A program made the position numbers and the translations under genes. The notes below the pieces were generated by a model, which worked only from the letters and a program-made list of their open reading frames with translations, searched no databases and was not told the origin of the DNA. Positions 24,588 through 34,757 of a stretch of DNA of 64,000 nucleotides are shown piece by piece. Each line of letters starts with the position of its first letter. The first letter of the stretch is position 1. The stretch is from Ruminiclostridium herbifermentans (GTDB taxonomy: Bacteria; Bacillota; Clostridia; Acetivibrionales; DSM-1351): positions 4,456,501 to 4,520,500 of the forward strand of contig NZ_CP061336.1 of the NCBI RefSeq assembly GCF_005473905.2, read 5' to 3'.

Positions 24588-27500
24588 TCATCCAAACGCT
24601 TCCAAATCATCAAAAAAGCTAAGCTGATTGCTTTTAGGAAGTCCCTTTAAGCAACCAAACTTTTGAAGTGCTTCTATAGTTGAATTTCCTATTTTAGCCC
24701 TCTGTTTCAAATTTTCAATTGAGGTGAAAGGTCCACCCTCTAATACTGCTTTGTATATACCTTCAGCCGCAACAGTTCCCATACCTGAAATACTGTTTAA
24801 CGGAGGTCTGATACTATCGTCCTCTATAAGGAAATTAGTTGCATGAGATTTGTATAAATCAATTGGCAAAAACCTAAATCCTCTTTCATACATTTCCAGC
24901 ACCAATTCCAAATCGTCATACATATCTTTATCCTTATTTGCTGCTTGATTGCCTTGCATTTCAATTTCCTTCATCTTTTGCTTGACAACCTCTTTGCCAT
25001 TTATCATATATTCAGCATCAAAAGCCTTTGCCCTGATAGTAAAGTAAGCTGCATAATAAGCTAGAGGAATATGCACCTTGAACCAAGCTATTCTGAATGC
25101 CATCATAATATAAGCCGCGGCATGAGCCTTAGGGAACATATATTTTATTTTCTTACATGATTCTATATACCATTCTGGCACTTCATGTTCTCTCATCAAA
25201 GCCTCATATTCAGGCCATTTAGGATCCTTTAATGCCTTTCCCTTACGAACTGTCTCCATTATTTTGAAGGCAGAATTCGGAGGAAGTCCCTTTTTCATAA
25301 GGTAAACCATAATATCGTCTCTTGTACACACAGCTTCACTTAATGTAACAGTGCCTGCATCAATCAAGTCCTTCGCGTTCCCCAGCCACACATCGGTACC
25401 GTGTGAAAGTCCCGATATGCAGATTAAATCTGCAAATTGCTTAGGCATAGTATCTAAAAGCATTCCTCTAACAAATTTAGTTCCAAACTCAGGAACTCCA
25501 AAGGTTCCAACCTTAGAATTTATTTGCTGAGGTGTAACCCCTAAAGCTTCTGTTGATGAAAACAAAGACATAGTCTCTTTATCATCCATAGGTATTGTTT
25601 TTGGATCTACTCCAGTAATGTCCTGAAGCATCCTAATCATTGTAGGGTCATCATGCCCAAGTATATCCAATTTCAATAGGTTTTGGTCTATTGAGTGATA
25701 GTCAAAATGGGTTGTTATAATATCTGAATCAGGGTCATCAGCAGGATGCTGTACAGGGCAAAATTCATATATTTCTCGCCCTTTTGGCACAACTATTATT
25801 CCACCTGGATGCTGCCCTGTAGTTCTTTTTATACCAGTACATCCCTTTGCAAGTCTAGTAATTTCTGCCTTATTAATTGGAATATTTTTTTCCTCAAAAT
25901 ACTTTTTCACATAGCCAAAGGCTGTTTTGTCAGCTATAGTACCTACCGTTCCTGCCTTAAAGGTAGTTCCTTTTCCAAATATAACTTCTGTATATTTATG
26001 CGCCCTTGCTTGATATTCTCCCGAGAAGTTTAAGTCTATATCAGGCTCCTTGTCTCCATTAAAGCCCAAGAAGGTTTCGAAAGGAATATCTATCCCATCC
26101 TTTGCAAGCTGCTCTCCGCACACAGGACATGGTTTATCTGGTAAGTCAAAGCCGTTTTTATAACCGTAGTCTGTGAAATCTGAATACTTACAGCTAGGAC
26201 ACCTATAGTGAGGAGGTAATGCATTAACCTCTGTAATACCCGTCATATATGCTACGAAGGATGAACCTACAGAACCTCTTGAACCAACAAGGTATCCATC
26301 CTCATTTGACTTCCATACCAGTTTTTGAGCAATTATATACATAACAGAGAATCCATTTTTAATAATAGAATCCAACTCTCTGTCAAGCCTTTTCTGAACA
26401 ATTTCAGGTAATGGATCACCATACAACTCATGTGCCTTTCCAAAAGCAATGTCCTTAATGGTCTGTTCACACCCTTCAATATGAGGAGGACATTTTTCAG
26501 GCGAAATAGGGCTTATTTGCTCACACATTTCAGCAATTTTGTTAGTATTTGTAACTACCACTTCATATGCCTTTTCCTCTCCTAAATAAGAAAACTCCTC
26601 AAGCATTTCCTCGGTGGTTTTTAAATATAGTGGTGCCTGAAAATCTGCATCATCATAACCCTGACCTGCTTCAAGTATTCTCCTGTATATCTCATCTTCA
26701 GGATCTAAGAAGTGAACATCTCCTGTTGCAACTACAGGTTTATTTAATTGCTCACCTAGTTCAACAATTTTTCTGTTAATATCCTTAAGGAACTCCTTAT
26801 CAGGAACCTCTTCTTTTCTTATCAGATAGTCATTATTCCCTAAAGGTTGGATCTCCAAATAGTCGTAATCCTTTGCAATGCTTTCAATTTCCTCATCGGA
26901 TTTTCCATGTAAAATAGCCTGAAAAAGTTCTCCTTCACTACAAGCGCTTCCTAGAATTAAACCCTCTGAGTATTTTTTATATAAACTCTTTAATATACGT
27001 GGTTTCTTATAAAAATAATCCAAATGAGAAAAAGATACCAACTTGTACAGATTCTTTAACCCTACATAATTCTTTGCCAAAATTATTGCATGATAGGTGT
27101 TAAGCTTTTTATATTCTGACTTTTTAGCCTCTTCATCAGAACCTAGCCTGTCAATATCCTCAAGAGTCTGTGCGCCTCTCTCTTTCAGCTTTTCAAGCAT
27201 TACATTAAACACCTTGACAGTCGTGTCTACATCATCTAATGCTCTATGGGCAACTTCAACCTTAATTCCGAGATTTTTAGCTATTCGCCCTAATTTATAT
27301 GTCTTATACTCAGGGAAAATCTCTTTTGCAAGGGATAATGTATCTAAATATGTAAAATCAAAATCATAACCTAAGACCTTAGCATTATGTTTTAAGAAGC
27401 CTATATCAAATTGAGCATTATGAGCAACTAAAACGCTTCCTTTGATAAACTCCAGCATTTTGGGAAATACCTTTTCAATGGTTTCTGCATCCCTAACCAT

Positions 27501-28943
27501 ATCATCAGTTATATTAGTAACCTCTACAACTCTTGCTGGGATAGGTTTTTCAGGATTAACAAAGCAGCTGAATTCCTCTAACACATTTCCATCCTTGACC
27601 TTCATTATTCCTATTTCAGTAATTTTTTCTGTCTTAGGAGAAAATCCTGTAGTTTCAAGGTCAAGCACACAATATGTGGTATCAAGACTCTGCCCTTTGA
27701 TATTCGTAACAGCAGGCTTTTTATCAGGAGCTAAATACGCCTCAACTCCGTATATAACCTTCATATCTGGGTTATCTCTACCTAAAAGCTTGTGTGCCTC
27801 AGGAAACGCTTGTACAACTCCGTGGTCTGTAATAGCTATAGATTTCATTCCCCAGCTCATAGCTCTTTTAATCAAATCAGAAGCACTTGCCATTGCATCC
27901 ATTTGACTCATCTGTGTATGCATATGTAATTCTACTCTTTTGACTTCTGAATTATCTTGTCTCTTAACTTTTTTAAGTCCTTCAGTTTCAACTATAGTAT
28001 TTGCAACAAGTTCAATTTCACCTGAAAATTTGCTGTAGCTTGCATTTCCAGCTATTTTTACTCCTTTTGCTTTTTTTAATCTCGATAGTACTTCTCCTTC
28101 TTCTCCCTCTTTGACAAAAGCCTTACAGGTCATTGAACTTGAACCGTCGTATAAATCAAAGGAAATCAAAGTTTTCCCGCTTCTTAATTCCTTTGTTTCA
28201 ATATTTGATATTTCACCCTTTATAGCAACCCTACCTTCATCTGGGGTTATTTCAGTAATTTTTATTATATTCTCTTTTATATTAGCACTCCTGCCTAATA
28301 TCAAAGGTGTATCTTCTTTCTTTTCCCCACTTCCCACTTTATCATCATGTTTTGCTGTTGGAGTCTCCTTAGGTAATTCAGGAGAATTATTGATTGCTGC
28401 AGCTTGGGTTTGTTCCTTAATAAGCTGATGTTCTTTTTCACGGGACTCCTCTTGAAGTCTCTTTAATTCATTACTATCTACCTTATCAAAAAAGTTAATT
28501 TTATATGTTGAACCATAGAGGTTTTTAATGGCATTACTGATTTTTTTATCATAATTCATACCAGTTAAAACCTCTGATGCCACAATATTAAAATTAAAAT
28601 TAATTACATTATTAATTACTTCATATTGAGTATTTTTCATTACAGCTTTTAATAGAGGGTGTTTTTCTGACATAGCAAATAAAATATCCTCAAGTTCCTT
28701 TTCAATAGGCTTTTTATCAATTCCCTCAGCATACTCTACAGATATTTTAGAATCATTTAATGAAAATCTTTTTTTTAAAAATTTATTAAGGCCTTCTATT
28801 CTTTTTACGTCAATATATTTATCAGAGCTTAATTTAATCTCAAGAATTTTGCTTTTCTTCTTCAAAACAGCAGCTTCTACAGTTGCTGTACTTAAATTGC
28901 CCTCTGCATTAAAATCACTAAAAATTTCACAAACCTTTCTCAA
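24588..28943 (-). CDS. polC: DNA polymerase III alpha subunit, PolC type
   Basis: A 1451-residue replicative polymerase of Firmicutes. I chose TTG at 28943 because GGAGG lies six bases upstream; an ATG nine codons earlier would put the RBS inside the gene. Order: N-terminal domain (1-230), OB fold (~240-330), PHP (HMHTQMSQMDAMA), DEDDh proofreading exonuclease inserted in PHP (VLDLETTGF, AHNAQFDIGF, AHRALDDVDTT), polymerase core with the catalytic PDIDLNF, a Cys4 zinc site (CPSC/CPVC), and C-terminal DNA-binding helices. It copies the leading and probably both strands. The neighbours are unrelated. 28944-29642 upstream holds repeats only. Confidence 0.97.
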   Translation of the reverse strand: MRKVCEIFSDFNAEGNLSTATVEAAVLKKKSKILEIKLSSDKYIDVKRIEGLNKFLKKRFSLNDSKISVEYAEGIDKKPIEKELEDILFAMSEKHPLLKAVMKNTQYEVINNVINFNFNIVASEVLTGMNYDKKISNAIKNLYGSTYKINFFDKVDSNELKRLQEESREKEHQLIKEQTQAAAINNSPELPKETPTAKHDDKVGSGEKKEDTPLILGRSANIKENIIKITEITPDEGRVAIKGEISNIETKELRSGKTLISFDLYDGSSSMTCKAFVKEGEEGEVLSRLKKAKGVKIAGNASYSKFSGEIELVANTIVETEGLKKVKRQDNSEVKRVELHMHTQMSQMDAMASASDLIKRAMSWGMKSIAITDHGVVQAFPEAHKLLGRDNPDMKVIYGVEAYLAPDKKPAVTNIKGQSLDTTYCVLDLETTGFSPKTEKITEIGIMKVKDGNVLEEFSCFVNPEKPIPARVVEVTNITDDMVRDAETIEKVFPKMLEFIKGSVLVAHNAQFDIGFLKHNAKVLGYDFDFTYLDTLSLAKEIFPEYKTYKLGRIAKNLGIKVEVAHRALDDVDTTVKVFNVMLEKLKERGAQTLEDIDRLGSDEEAKKSEYKKLNTYHAIILAKNYVGLKNLYKLVSFSHLDYFYKKPRILKSLYKKYSEGLILGSACSEGELFQAILHGKSDEEIESIAKDYDYLEIQPLGNNDYLIRKEEVPDKEFLKDINRKIVELGEQLNKPVVATGDVHFLDPEDEIYRRILEAGQGYDDADFQAPLYLKTTEEMLEEFSYLGEEKAYEVVVTNTNKIAEMCEQISPISPEKCPPHIEGCEQTIKDIAFGKAHELYGDPLPEIVQKRLDRELDSIIKNGFSVMYIIAQKLVWKSNEDGYLVGSRGSVGSSFVAYMTGITEVNALPPHYRCPSCKYSDFTDYGYKNGFDLPDKPCPVCGEQLAKDGIDIPFETFLGFNGDKEPDIDLNFSGEYQARAHKYTEVIFGKGTTFKAGTVGTIADKTAFGYVKKYFEEKNIPINKAEITRLAKGCTGIKRTTGQHPGGIIVVPKGREIYEFCPVQHPADDPDSDIITTHFDYHSIDQNLLKLDILGHDDPTMIRMLQDITGVDPKTIPMDDKETMSLFSSTEALGVTPQQINSKVGTFGVPEFGTKFVRGMLLDTMPKQFADLICISGLSHGTDVWLGNAKDLIDAGTVTLSEAVCTRDDIMVYLMKKGLPPNSAFKIMETVRKGKALKDPKWPEYEALMREHEVPEWYIESCKKIKYMFPKAHAAAYIMMAFRIAWFKVHIPLAYYAAYFTIRAKAFDAEYMINGKEVVKQKMKEIEMQGNQAANKDKDMYDDLELVLEMYERGFRFLPIDLYKSHATNFLIEDDSIRPPLNSISGMGTVAAEGIYKAVLEGGPFTSIENLKQRAKIGNSTIEALQKFGCLKGLPKSNQLSFFDDLEAFG

Positions 28944-28992
28944 TTTAAACCTCCATCCAAAACCAATCAAAAATCACTTGTGATTTTTGCAG

Positions 28993-29291
28993 CTCGAAAA
29001 CACACTGTGTTCGCACAAACTTTATTTTCGAGTTAGTCAAGCTGAACCTCCATTTTGTTTATACCTTAAATAAAACAAATAGTAATTTAATAGCATATAG
29101 CCATTACTTGATTGCCCAAAGACTCGAAAATGCACTATGTTTGTACAATCTTTATTTTCGAGTTTTTCAAGCTATACCTTCATCTAGCTGATACTGCTGA
29201 CAACACAAATAATAATTAAAAGCATATAGTCATTACTTGATTGCTCAAAAACTAGAAAATGCTCCATGTTTGTACAAACTTTATTTTCGAG
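28993..29291. repeat. Three hairpin repeats in ~130-bp tandem units
   Basis: Copies at 28993-29032, 29123-29162 and 29252-29291 each begin CTCGAAAA (third: CTAGAAAA), contain a ...TTTGTACAA-CTTTA middle and end TTTTCGAG, so each can form a stem. The DNA between also matches (TCAAGCT, ATTACTTGATTG), so the unit is about 130 bp. Two further copies are at 56734-56895. No coding potential. They lie upstream of polC and could act as its leader or promoter-distal repeats. Confidence 0.75.
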
Positions 29292-29642
29292 TTATCTTCT
29301 AATAAAATGTATGTACTTATTATATAAGATTGTACTATCTTTGTCATGTAAATAAAGCAACCATAAATATTTATATAATACGCCTAATTTCCCCAATATT
29401 TTAATCAAGTTTTCCGACTGCGAACCATCGATAATCCTACCATACCAATAGATTTTATGTGTAAAGTTTAAGCAAGTAATAAATAAACCCTGTATGAGAA
29501 TAATATATTCATCGTTGTTTTATGAGATTTTCTTGCAGCTTATAAAAAAATATAGATATCAAAACATTCTATTTAGGTGGCGATACTAATAAATAGTATA
29601 TATAACAAGTTCCGATTTTTTATATTTTCATATTAGGCACTC

Positions 29643-30767
29643 ATGTTAAGCATTTCTGGAATGTATACAATGTATATTCTTGAAATTGGCTTTACAAAAA
29701 AAGAAATAAGCTTCGCAGTTTCAATATTTACTATCTCTTCATTAATAGGACAAAATTTAATTGGTTTTATCGCCGATCGTTACAAATGTTCAAAAAGAAT
29801 ACTTGTTATTTCAATTTGCATTGGAGTATCTGCAGCAGTTTCGATGGCTTTATCTAAGCAAATTCTATTTATAAATTCTATGATAGCAATATGGGGATTC
29901 TTTTTGTTTGGAACTGTTCCATTGTCAGACGCATGGTTTATAGAAGTTCTTAAAAAACACAATAGAGAAAATGATTATGGCAAAATTCGTGGTCTCGGTT
30001 CAATAGGCTATGCCCTGTCGGGAGTTCTTATTGGTTACTTACTTCAAACTTTGGGCTGGGGAATATATTTTTTCTATATAATAATAAGTACTTGTTTTCT
30101 GCTTCTTTCAATACTTATTCTTACTTTTGACAAAAAATCTAATCCAATTAGAGCAGAAGCTGATATAAATGATACTATAGCACAAATTTCTATAAAGGAA
30201 GGACTATCCCAAATATTAGCCATTAAACCGTTGAGATCAATGATACTGATTCTTTTCTCATATTATTTTGTTGTTAAAGGAATATATTCATATCTAGGTG
30301 TATTGCTTTCTGATTTAGGTGGCGGCCCTCTAAGTTTAGGAATAGCTTATTTTCTTGAGGCAGCTCCCGAAATTATATCATTTTTTCTTGCCGCAAGGCT
30401 GTTAACAAGGTTTAAGAGTCAAGGTCTGATTTTTATTTCCTTTATAATTCAGATCATTAGACTTACTTTAATCCTAATTTTCAGCAACACCCTTGTAATT
30501 ATGCTGCTTGGTATGTTATCAGGACTTGCTTATGGTATGCAGTCAGCAGCATATAAAACCTATATATATAAGCTAGCTCCTGAAAAGTACAAAATAAGCT
30601 GCTTAAGCATCAGTGAGTCAATCATAAGTCTGTCAGGTGTCATTAGTGCTCCTATATTTGGAGCTGTAATTATTAAATATGGTGCTTATTCAGCTATAGC
30701 AATGGGACTAGCAATTGATATCATTGTGGCAATAATTGTTGCATTAAATTTATTGAGAAACAAATAG
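29643..30767 (+). pseudogene. MFS transporter, 5' end broken by amber codon
   Basis: The readable part has 374 codons and about 11 membrane helices: GFIADRYKCSKR is motif A and the family looks like MFS_1-like sugar or phenylpropionate permeases. The ATG at 29643 has no RBS and falls in the middle of TM1. The same frame runs upstream through NSIYNKFRFFIFSY, interrupted only by TAG at 29634-29636. At the natural start position, eight bases after AGGTGG, stands ATA rather than ATG. Two point lesions therefore probably silence it; a sequencing or read-through explanation remains possible. Confidence 0.6.
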
Positions 30768-30888
30768 CGTAAGTAATCAAAGTCATTTTCTTTTAAATAG
30801 TCAAAAACTTATTTGGAAAATATGTAATATTTAAACATAAATATGAAATAATATAATTATAGAATTTAATTTTAAGGGGGAGATATTC

Positions 30889-31164
30889 ATGGATTTAATT
30901 AAGAGTTACAGTTTAGTTAAAAGTCAGTATGGCTATGACCTTGTTCTCTATTTTGAAGCAGGGAATATGGATACGGAATTTGCTGGTGACTTTGGTGAAC
31001 TTGATAAAGACAATAGTAGTCTCAATCAAAACATAATACAAAGTATTTACGAAAAATTTCCAGACATAGAAATTAACACAGTTAAGGTTATGATTGACTC
31101 TGTACTTCTTTCATCCTTTGTAATGACACCATCCCCTTCTATTAACATAAGTAATATAACGTAA
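30889..31164 (+). CDS. Short paralogue of the LysM protein N-terminus
   Basis: A 91-residue protein with a strong RBS (AAGGGGGAGA). It starts MDLIKSYSLVKSQYGYDLVLYFEAG and closely resembles residues 1-90 of the LysM protein at 31413, including the helix LLSSFVMTP before a short tail. Its own terminator follows. The conserved part has an acidic cytoplasmic-looking domain and one possible membrane segment, like membrane-anchored sensor or anti-sigma N-domains, but I cannot name it. It could be a decoy or partner of the longer protein, or a truncated duplicate. Confidence 0.6.
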   Translation: MDLIKSYSLVKSQYGYDLVLYFEAGNMDTEFAGDFGELDKDNSSLNQNIIQSIYEKFPDIEINTVKVMIDSVLLSSFVMTPSPSINISNIT

Positions 31165-31205
31165 TACGTAACGTTTTATATAATTCATTCAAAAGGCCTA
31201 TTATT

Positions 31206-31259
31206 AAACCAACTCCCATAAGTTAGCACGAAAAACTAACCAGTGGAAGTTGGTTTTTT
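31206..31259 (+). terminator. Terminator after the short paralogue
   Basis: AAACCAACTCCC/GGAAGTTGGTTT hairpin with a TTTTTT run, 42 bp after the stop at 31164. Confidence 0.85.
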
Positions 31260-31412
31260 ATTGTCTATATAGTTTCGAATTTAAATAAGGTAATTAAGCT
31301 TGTATGCTTTGATCAAGTGTTAATCTTTTCTACCATAATATGAAAAAGTGTAATAATTTTCTAAATATTTGAAATACTAAATTTAACTAATTAATTTAAG
31401 GGGGAGATACCA

Positions 31413-33203
31413 ATGGATTTAATTAAAAGCTATAGCTTAGTTGATAGTCAAGAAGGCTGCGACCTTATTCTATATTTCGAGGCAGGAGATTTGGATGTTG
31501 AGTTTGCAAGCGAATTTGGCGGACTTGAAAAGGACAGTAATCTTAAAGAAAGCATAATGCAGCAAATAGCTGAAAAATTTCCTAATATAAAAATCAACTC
31601 CGTTAAGATCATGGTTGGTGCTGCACTTCTTTCATCCTTCGTTATGGCATCAACACCCTCTGTTGAAGCAAGTACCTCAGAACAGATAGCTCAAACCCAA
31701 AGTGCTTATAATTATGATTTAAATTTTTCAATAAATGGCAAGTATCAAACCTTTCAGAATAGAGCAATGATATATAATGATATATCCTATGTCCCCATTT
31801 CTGAGTTTGCACAAGCAATAAATGCAAGTTTATGGGCAAATAATACAAGCAATACCGTGGGCATAACCAAAGACAACATAAATATTGCATTTGTAAAAGG
31901 TACAACTCTTGCACGAGTAAATGGAATACAAACGCCCATGCCTATATCAGTTGAAATTGGCAATACTACTTATGCTCCCTTAAAATTTTTAGCTGAAAAC
32001 TTTGGTTATGCGGTAACATATAATAGTTCAACAAGAACTGTAGATATTTCAAATAATAGTTCTCAGTACACTGTATTAGCAGGTGATTCACTCTGGACAA
32101 TATCCAAGAAATTCGGAATTACCACAGCAAGCCTTAAAAGTGCTAATAACCTTACCAGCGATACACTCCAGATAGGTCAGACCCTTATAATACCTAAATC
32201 CTCTGTTGGAACTGTACCAACTCCTACTATTAATTCAACTACTTATACGGTAGTCTCTGGCGATACTCTGTGGAATATTTCTCAAAAGTTCGGTATTTCT
32301 GTTAGCACCCTTAAAAGCGCAAATAATCTTACCAGCGATACCATCAAGATAGGTCAGACCCTTTCAATACCTAATTCTTCTAGCAGCACTTCACCAAACC
32401 CTACTGTTACTTCAACTACTTATACGGTAGTAGCTGGTGATACACTATGGAGCATTTCTCAAAAGTTCGGTATTTCTGTTAGCACCCTTAAAAGCGCAAA
32501 TAGTCTTACCAGCGATACCATCAATATTGGACAAATCCTTAAAATTCCAAAAAGCACTGCAGCTCCATCTCCTTCAACATCAAATAATACCTCTTGGCCA
32601 GCAGTAACCTATATTGTCCAAAGTGGTGATACAGCTACATCCATATCAAAAAAATTCGGTATATCCATACAGGATTTATTGAAATACAATTACATGGATG
32701 CTGATGAATGGTTTGATGCAGGGGATAAAATAGCAATTTCAGGCTATGCACCAAGAGAATATACTGTTACACGTGGGCAATATACATCACCTTCACGAAG
32801 AGGAGCACTTGTTGACTGGGTCTTAGAAGGACAATATCTTGTTAAACGCAACGATACCCTTACAATAGTTGATGTGGATACAGGAAAACAGTTTAAAGCT
32901 AAAATGATGGGTGGCTACAACCATATGGATATAGAACCACTTACGCCTTCTGATACTGCTGTGATGAAAAGTTTGTTCGGATCTTGGCAATGGTCTCCTA
33001 GAGCTGTGGTAATATTTATCGATGGTATGAATATTGCTGCCTCACTATCTGGTATGCCTCATGACGTAGATACTATTAAAAATAATAATGTAACAGGACA
33101 TTTTGATTTATACATGAAGAATAGCAAATCCCATAGCAGCACAACATCTACAGCTTATATGCAGCAACATTCAAATATGGTTTTGAAGGCTGCTGGGAAA
33201 TAG
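31413..33203 (+). CDS. Membrane-anchored multi-LysM surface protein
   Basis: A 596-residue protein. Residues 1-65 are the same N-domain as the gene at 30889; 66-85 (VGAALLSSFVMAS) is a single membrane segment; ~100-215 is a copper-amine-oxidase N-like domain; four LysM repeats follow (each GD-LWxISxKFGI...LxIGQ-LxIP; the fourth diverged). The C-terminal 160 residues (YTVTRGQYTSPSRRGALVDW, SLFGSWQWSPRAVVIFIDG) are unassigned. LysM domains bind peptidoglycan. The membrane plus wall-binding layout suggests a cell-envelope sensor or anchor. RBS AAGGGGGAGA. Its own promoter region is likely in the 31260-31412 gap. Confidence 0.85.
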   Translation: MDLIKSYSLVDSQEGCDLILYFEAGDLDVEFASEFGGLEKDSNLKESIMQQIAEKFPNIKINSVKIMVGAALLSSFVMASTPSVEASTSEQIAQTQSAYNYDLNFSINGKYQTFQNRAMIYNDISYVPISEFAQAINASLWANNTSNTVGITKDNINIAFVKGTTLARVNGIQTPMPISVEIGNTTYAPLKFLAENFGYAVTYNSSTRTVDISNNSSQYTVLAGDSLWTISKKFGITTASLKSANNLTSDTLQIGQTLIIPKSSVGTVPTPTINSTTYTVVSGDTLWNISQKFGISVSTLKSANNLTSDTIKIGQTLSIPNSSSSTSPNPTVTSTTYTVVAGDTLWSISQKFGISVSTLKSANSLTSDTINIGQILKIPKSTAAPSPSTSNNTSWPAVTYIVQSGDTATSISKKFGISIQDLLKYNYMDADEWFDAGDKIAISGYAPREYTVTRGQYTSPSRRGALVDWVLEGQYLVKRNDTLTIVDVDTGKQFKAKMMGGYNHMDIEPLTPSDTAVMKSLFGSWQWSPRAVVIFIDGMNIAASLSGMPHDVDTIKNNNVTGHFDLYMKNSKSHSSTTSTAYMQQHSNMVLKAAGK

Positions 33204-33348
33204 GAAATGAAATCCCAGATTCTATTTGTCTAGAAATATCTGATGTATACACATTTAAGCTTATGGAAATTTTGCAACAGAAATTTATAATCATTAAGTA
33301 AACCCTAATTATTTATGAAAAATACAAACAGAATAGTCATATAAATGG

Positions 33349-33387
33349 GCCTCTAAATATTGGTTTTCTATTCCCGTATTTAGAGGC
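33349..33387. terminator. Bidirectional terminator
   Basis: Perfect 11-bp stem GCCTCTAAATA/TATTTAGAGGC between the convergent LysM and acyltransferase genes, with Ts on the plus side and As on the other. Confidence 0.85.
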
Positions 33388-33402
33388 TTTTCATTGTTAT
33401 TG

Positions 33403-34596
33403 TTATATTAAATACCTTTTTACTACTGGAATCTTTGATAGTATAAAATACACTCCTAGGCTTAGCATAAGAACTGCAAATACTAACAAAGGTATCGTAA
33501 TTAATGTATTTTCCCCTGAAAATGTCAACTTCAAGGCTCTCAGCAAATCAATAATAGCAATATGAACAAGATAAATACAGAAACTTCCTTTAGAGATATA
33601 ACTAATAACTTTTCTTTTTACCCCTCTTCCTGTTCCACTTCCCATTTCCATCCCTTGGTACTCTCTGGAATTAAGGTTTTTTACAAGCAGAAATATAGCT
33701 GCGGCCATTGCTGCTACATTTGGGGACATTCCTTCTAAATAAAGAGTGTATACAGAGTTATTTGCTATTGATGAAAAAGCTGTGCCCCATAATGTTACAA
33801 GAAAACCTATTACTCCAAGGAAATAAATCAAATAATTTGTCCACCTTTTAAGTGTATATTTGTTCATATAATGTCCTAAAACAAAATAGCCTATTGCTGA
33901 ATAAACCATACTTATAGGATATTGGCGCACCATTCCCCTTATAAGTGAAAATGGACGAAATTGAATAACAAATGGTAATACTATGCCCAAAACAAGCCAT
34001 GCAATTATTAAATACTCTATCTGACTTTTACTTGCCGTACCTGTAAACACACGTATTATAGGTAAAAGAGAGTATATCAGTATTACAATGTATAAGTAAT
34101 ATAAATGTGACTTAGTATTAAATAATAATATTTTTTTAATTGATTTATATATTATGTCATAATCAATATATCCTATTCGGTTAAAAACTTTTAAAATATC
34201 AATTGCTTCATAAAACGCAGCCCAAACAAAAAGTGCACACAAAATTCTAAATAAATATTTAGTAAAAATCTGTTTTGTTGTAATAACCTTATCATCCTTA
34301 AGAAATAAAACTCCGCTGCACATCAAAAAAATAGGTACTGCCCACCGTATAATAGAACCAAAAAACAATGCCACATACCAGTCTAATGATGCAATTTCCA
34401 AGCTAGTAAGGGGTGTCGCACTAATATGTATTGTAATAACACCTAAAATAGCTAATAGCTTTAGTGTATCTACAAAAGCTACTCTATTATTGGAGGCTTT
34501 ATTCGGTACTTCTAATTTACCTTCTTGCATAACATCTGCAAATACTATACCATTACCCAAATCGGCTTCCTCCTGAATAAAATAATGTTTGGTCAT
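33403..34596 (-). CDS. Acyltransferase 3 family membrane protein
   Basis: A 397-residue protein with about ten membrane helices. VDTLKLLAILGVITIHI matches the first helix of the Acyltransferase_3 family (Arg/Asp then His), and IYLVHIAIIDLL matches a later conserved helix. Such enzymes move acetyl or similar groups onto cell-surface polysaccharides or peptidoglycan. A hydrophilic ~45-residue N-tail precedes TM1. No clear RBS precedes the ATG at 34596, so a start at 34530 is also possible. Not in an operon. Confidence 0.8.
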   Translation of the reverse strand: MTKHYFIQEEADLGNGIVFADVMQEGKLEVPNKASNNRVAFVDTLKLLAILGVITIHISATPLTSLEIASLDWYVALFFGSIIRWAVPIFLMCSGVLFLKDDKVITTKQIFTKYLFRILCALFVWAAFYEAIDILKVFNRIGYIDYDIIYKSIKKILLFNTKSHLYYLYIVILIYSLLPIIRVFTGTASKSQIEYLIIAWLVLGIVLPFVIQFRPFSLIRGMVRQYPISMVYSAIGYFVLGHYMNKYTLKRWTNYLIYFLGVIGFLVTLWGTAFSSIANNSVYTLYLEGMSPNVAAMAAAIFLLVKNLNSREYQGMEMGSGTGRGVKRKVISYISKGSFCIYLVHIAIIDLLRALKLTFSGENTLITIPLLVFAVLMLSLGVYFILSKIPVVKRYLI

Positions 34597-34757
34597 TGTA
34601 TTTTATCATATATGAGAGATAAATTAAATTCTTAAATTATATCATGGCCTAATTTTCGCTTATTATTATAATATTTCAACAATCCAAAATTTCACTTTAA
34701 CACAATGGCACTGCACTGAATATTATGATGTAGGTAATATGTTTTAGGATGTGTATT

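Noticed and set aside
26567-28428. Several plus-strand frames of 70-154 codons across polC
   Set aside because: Shadows of the polC gene; no RBS and the opposite strand is clearly coding.
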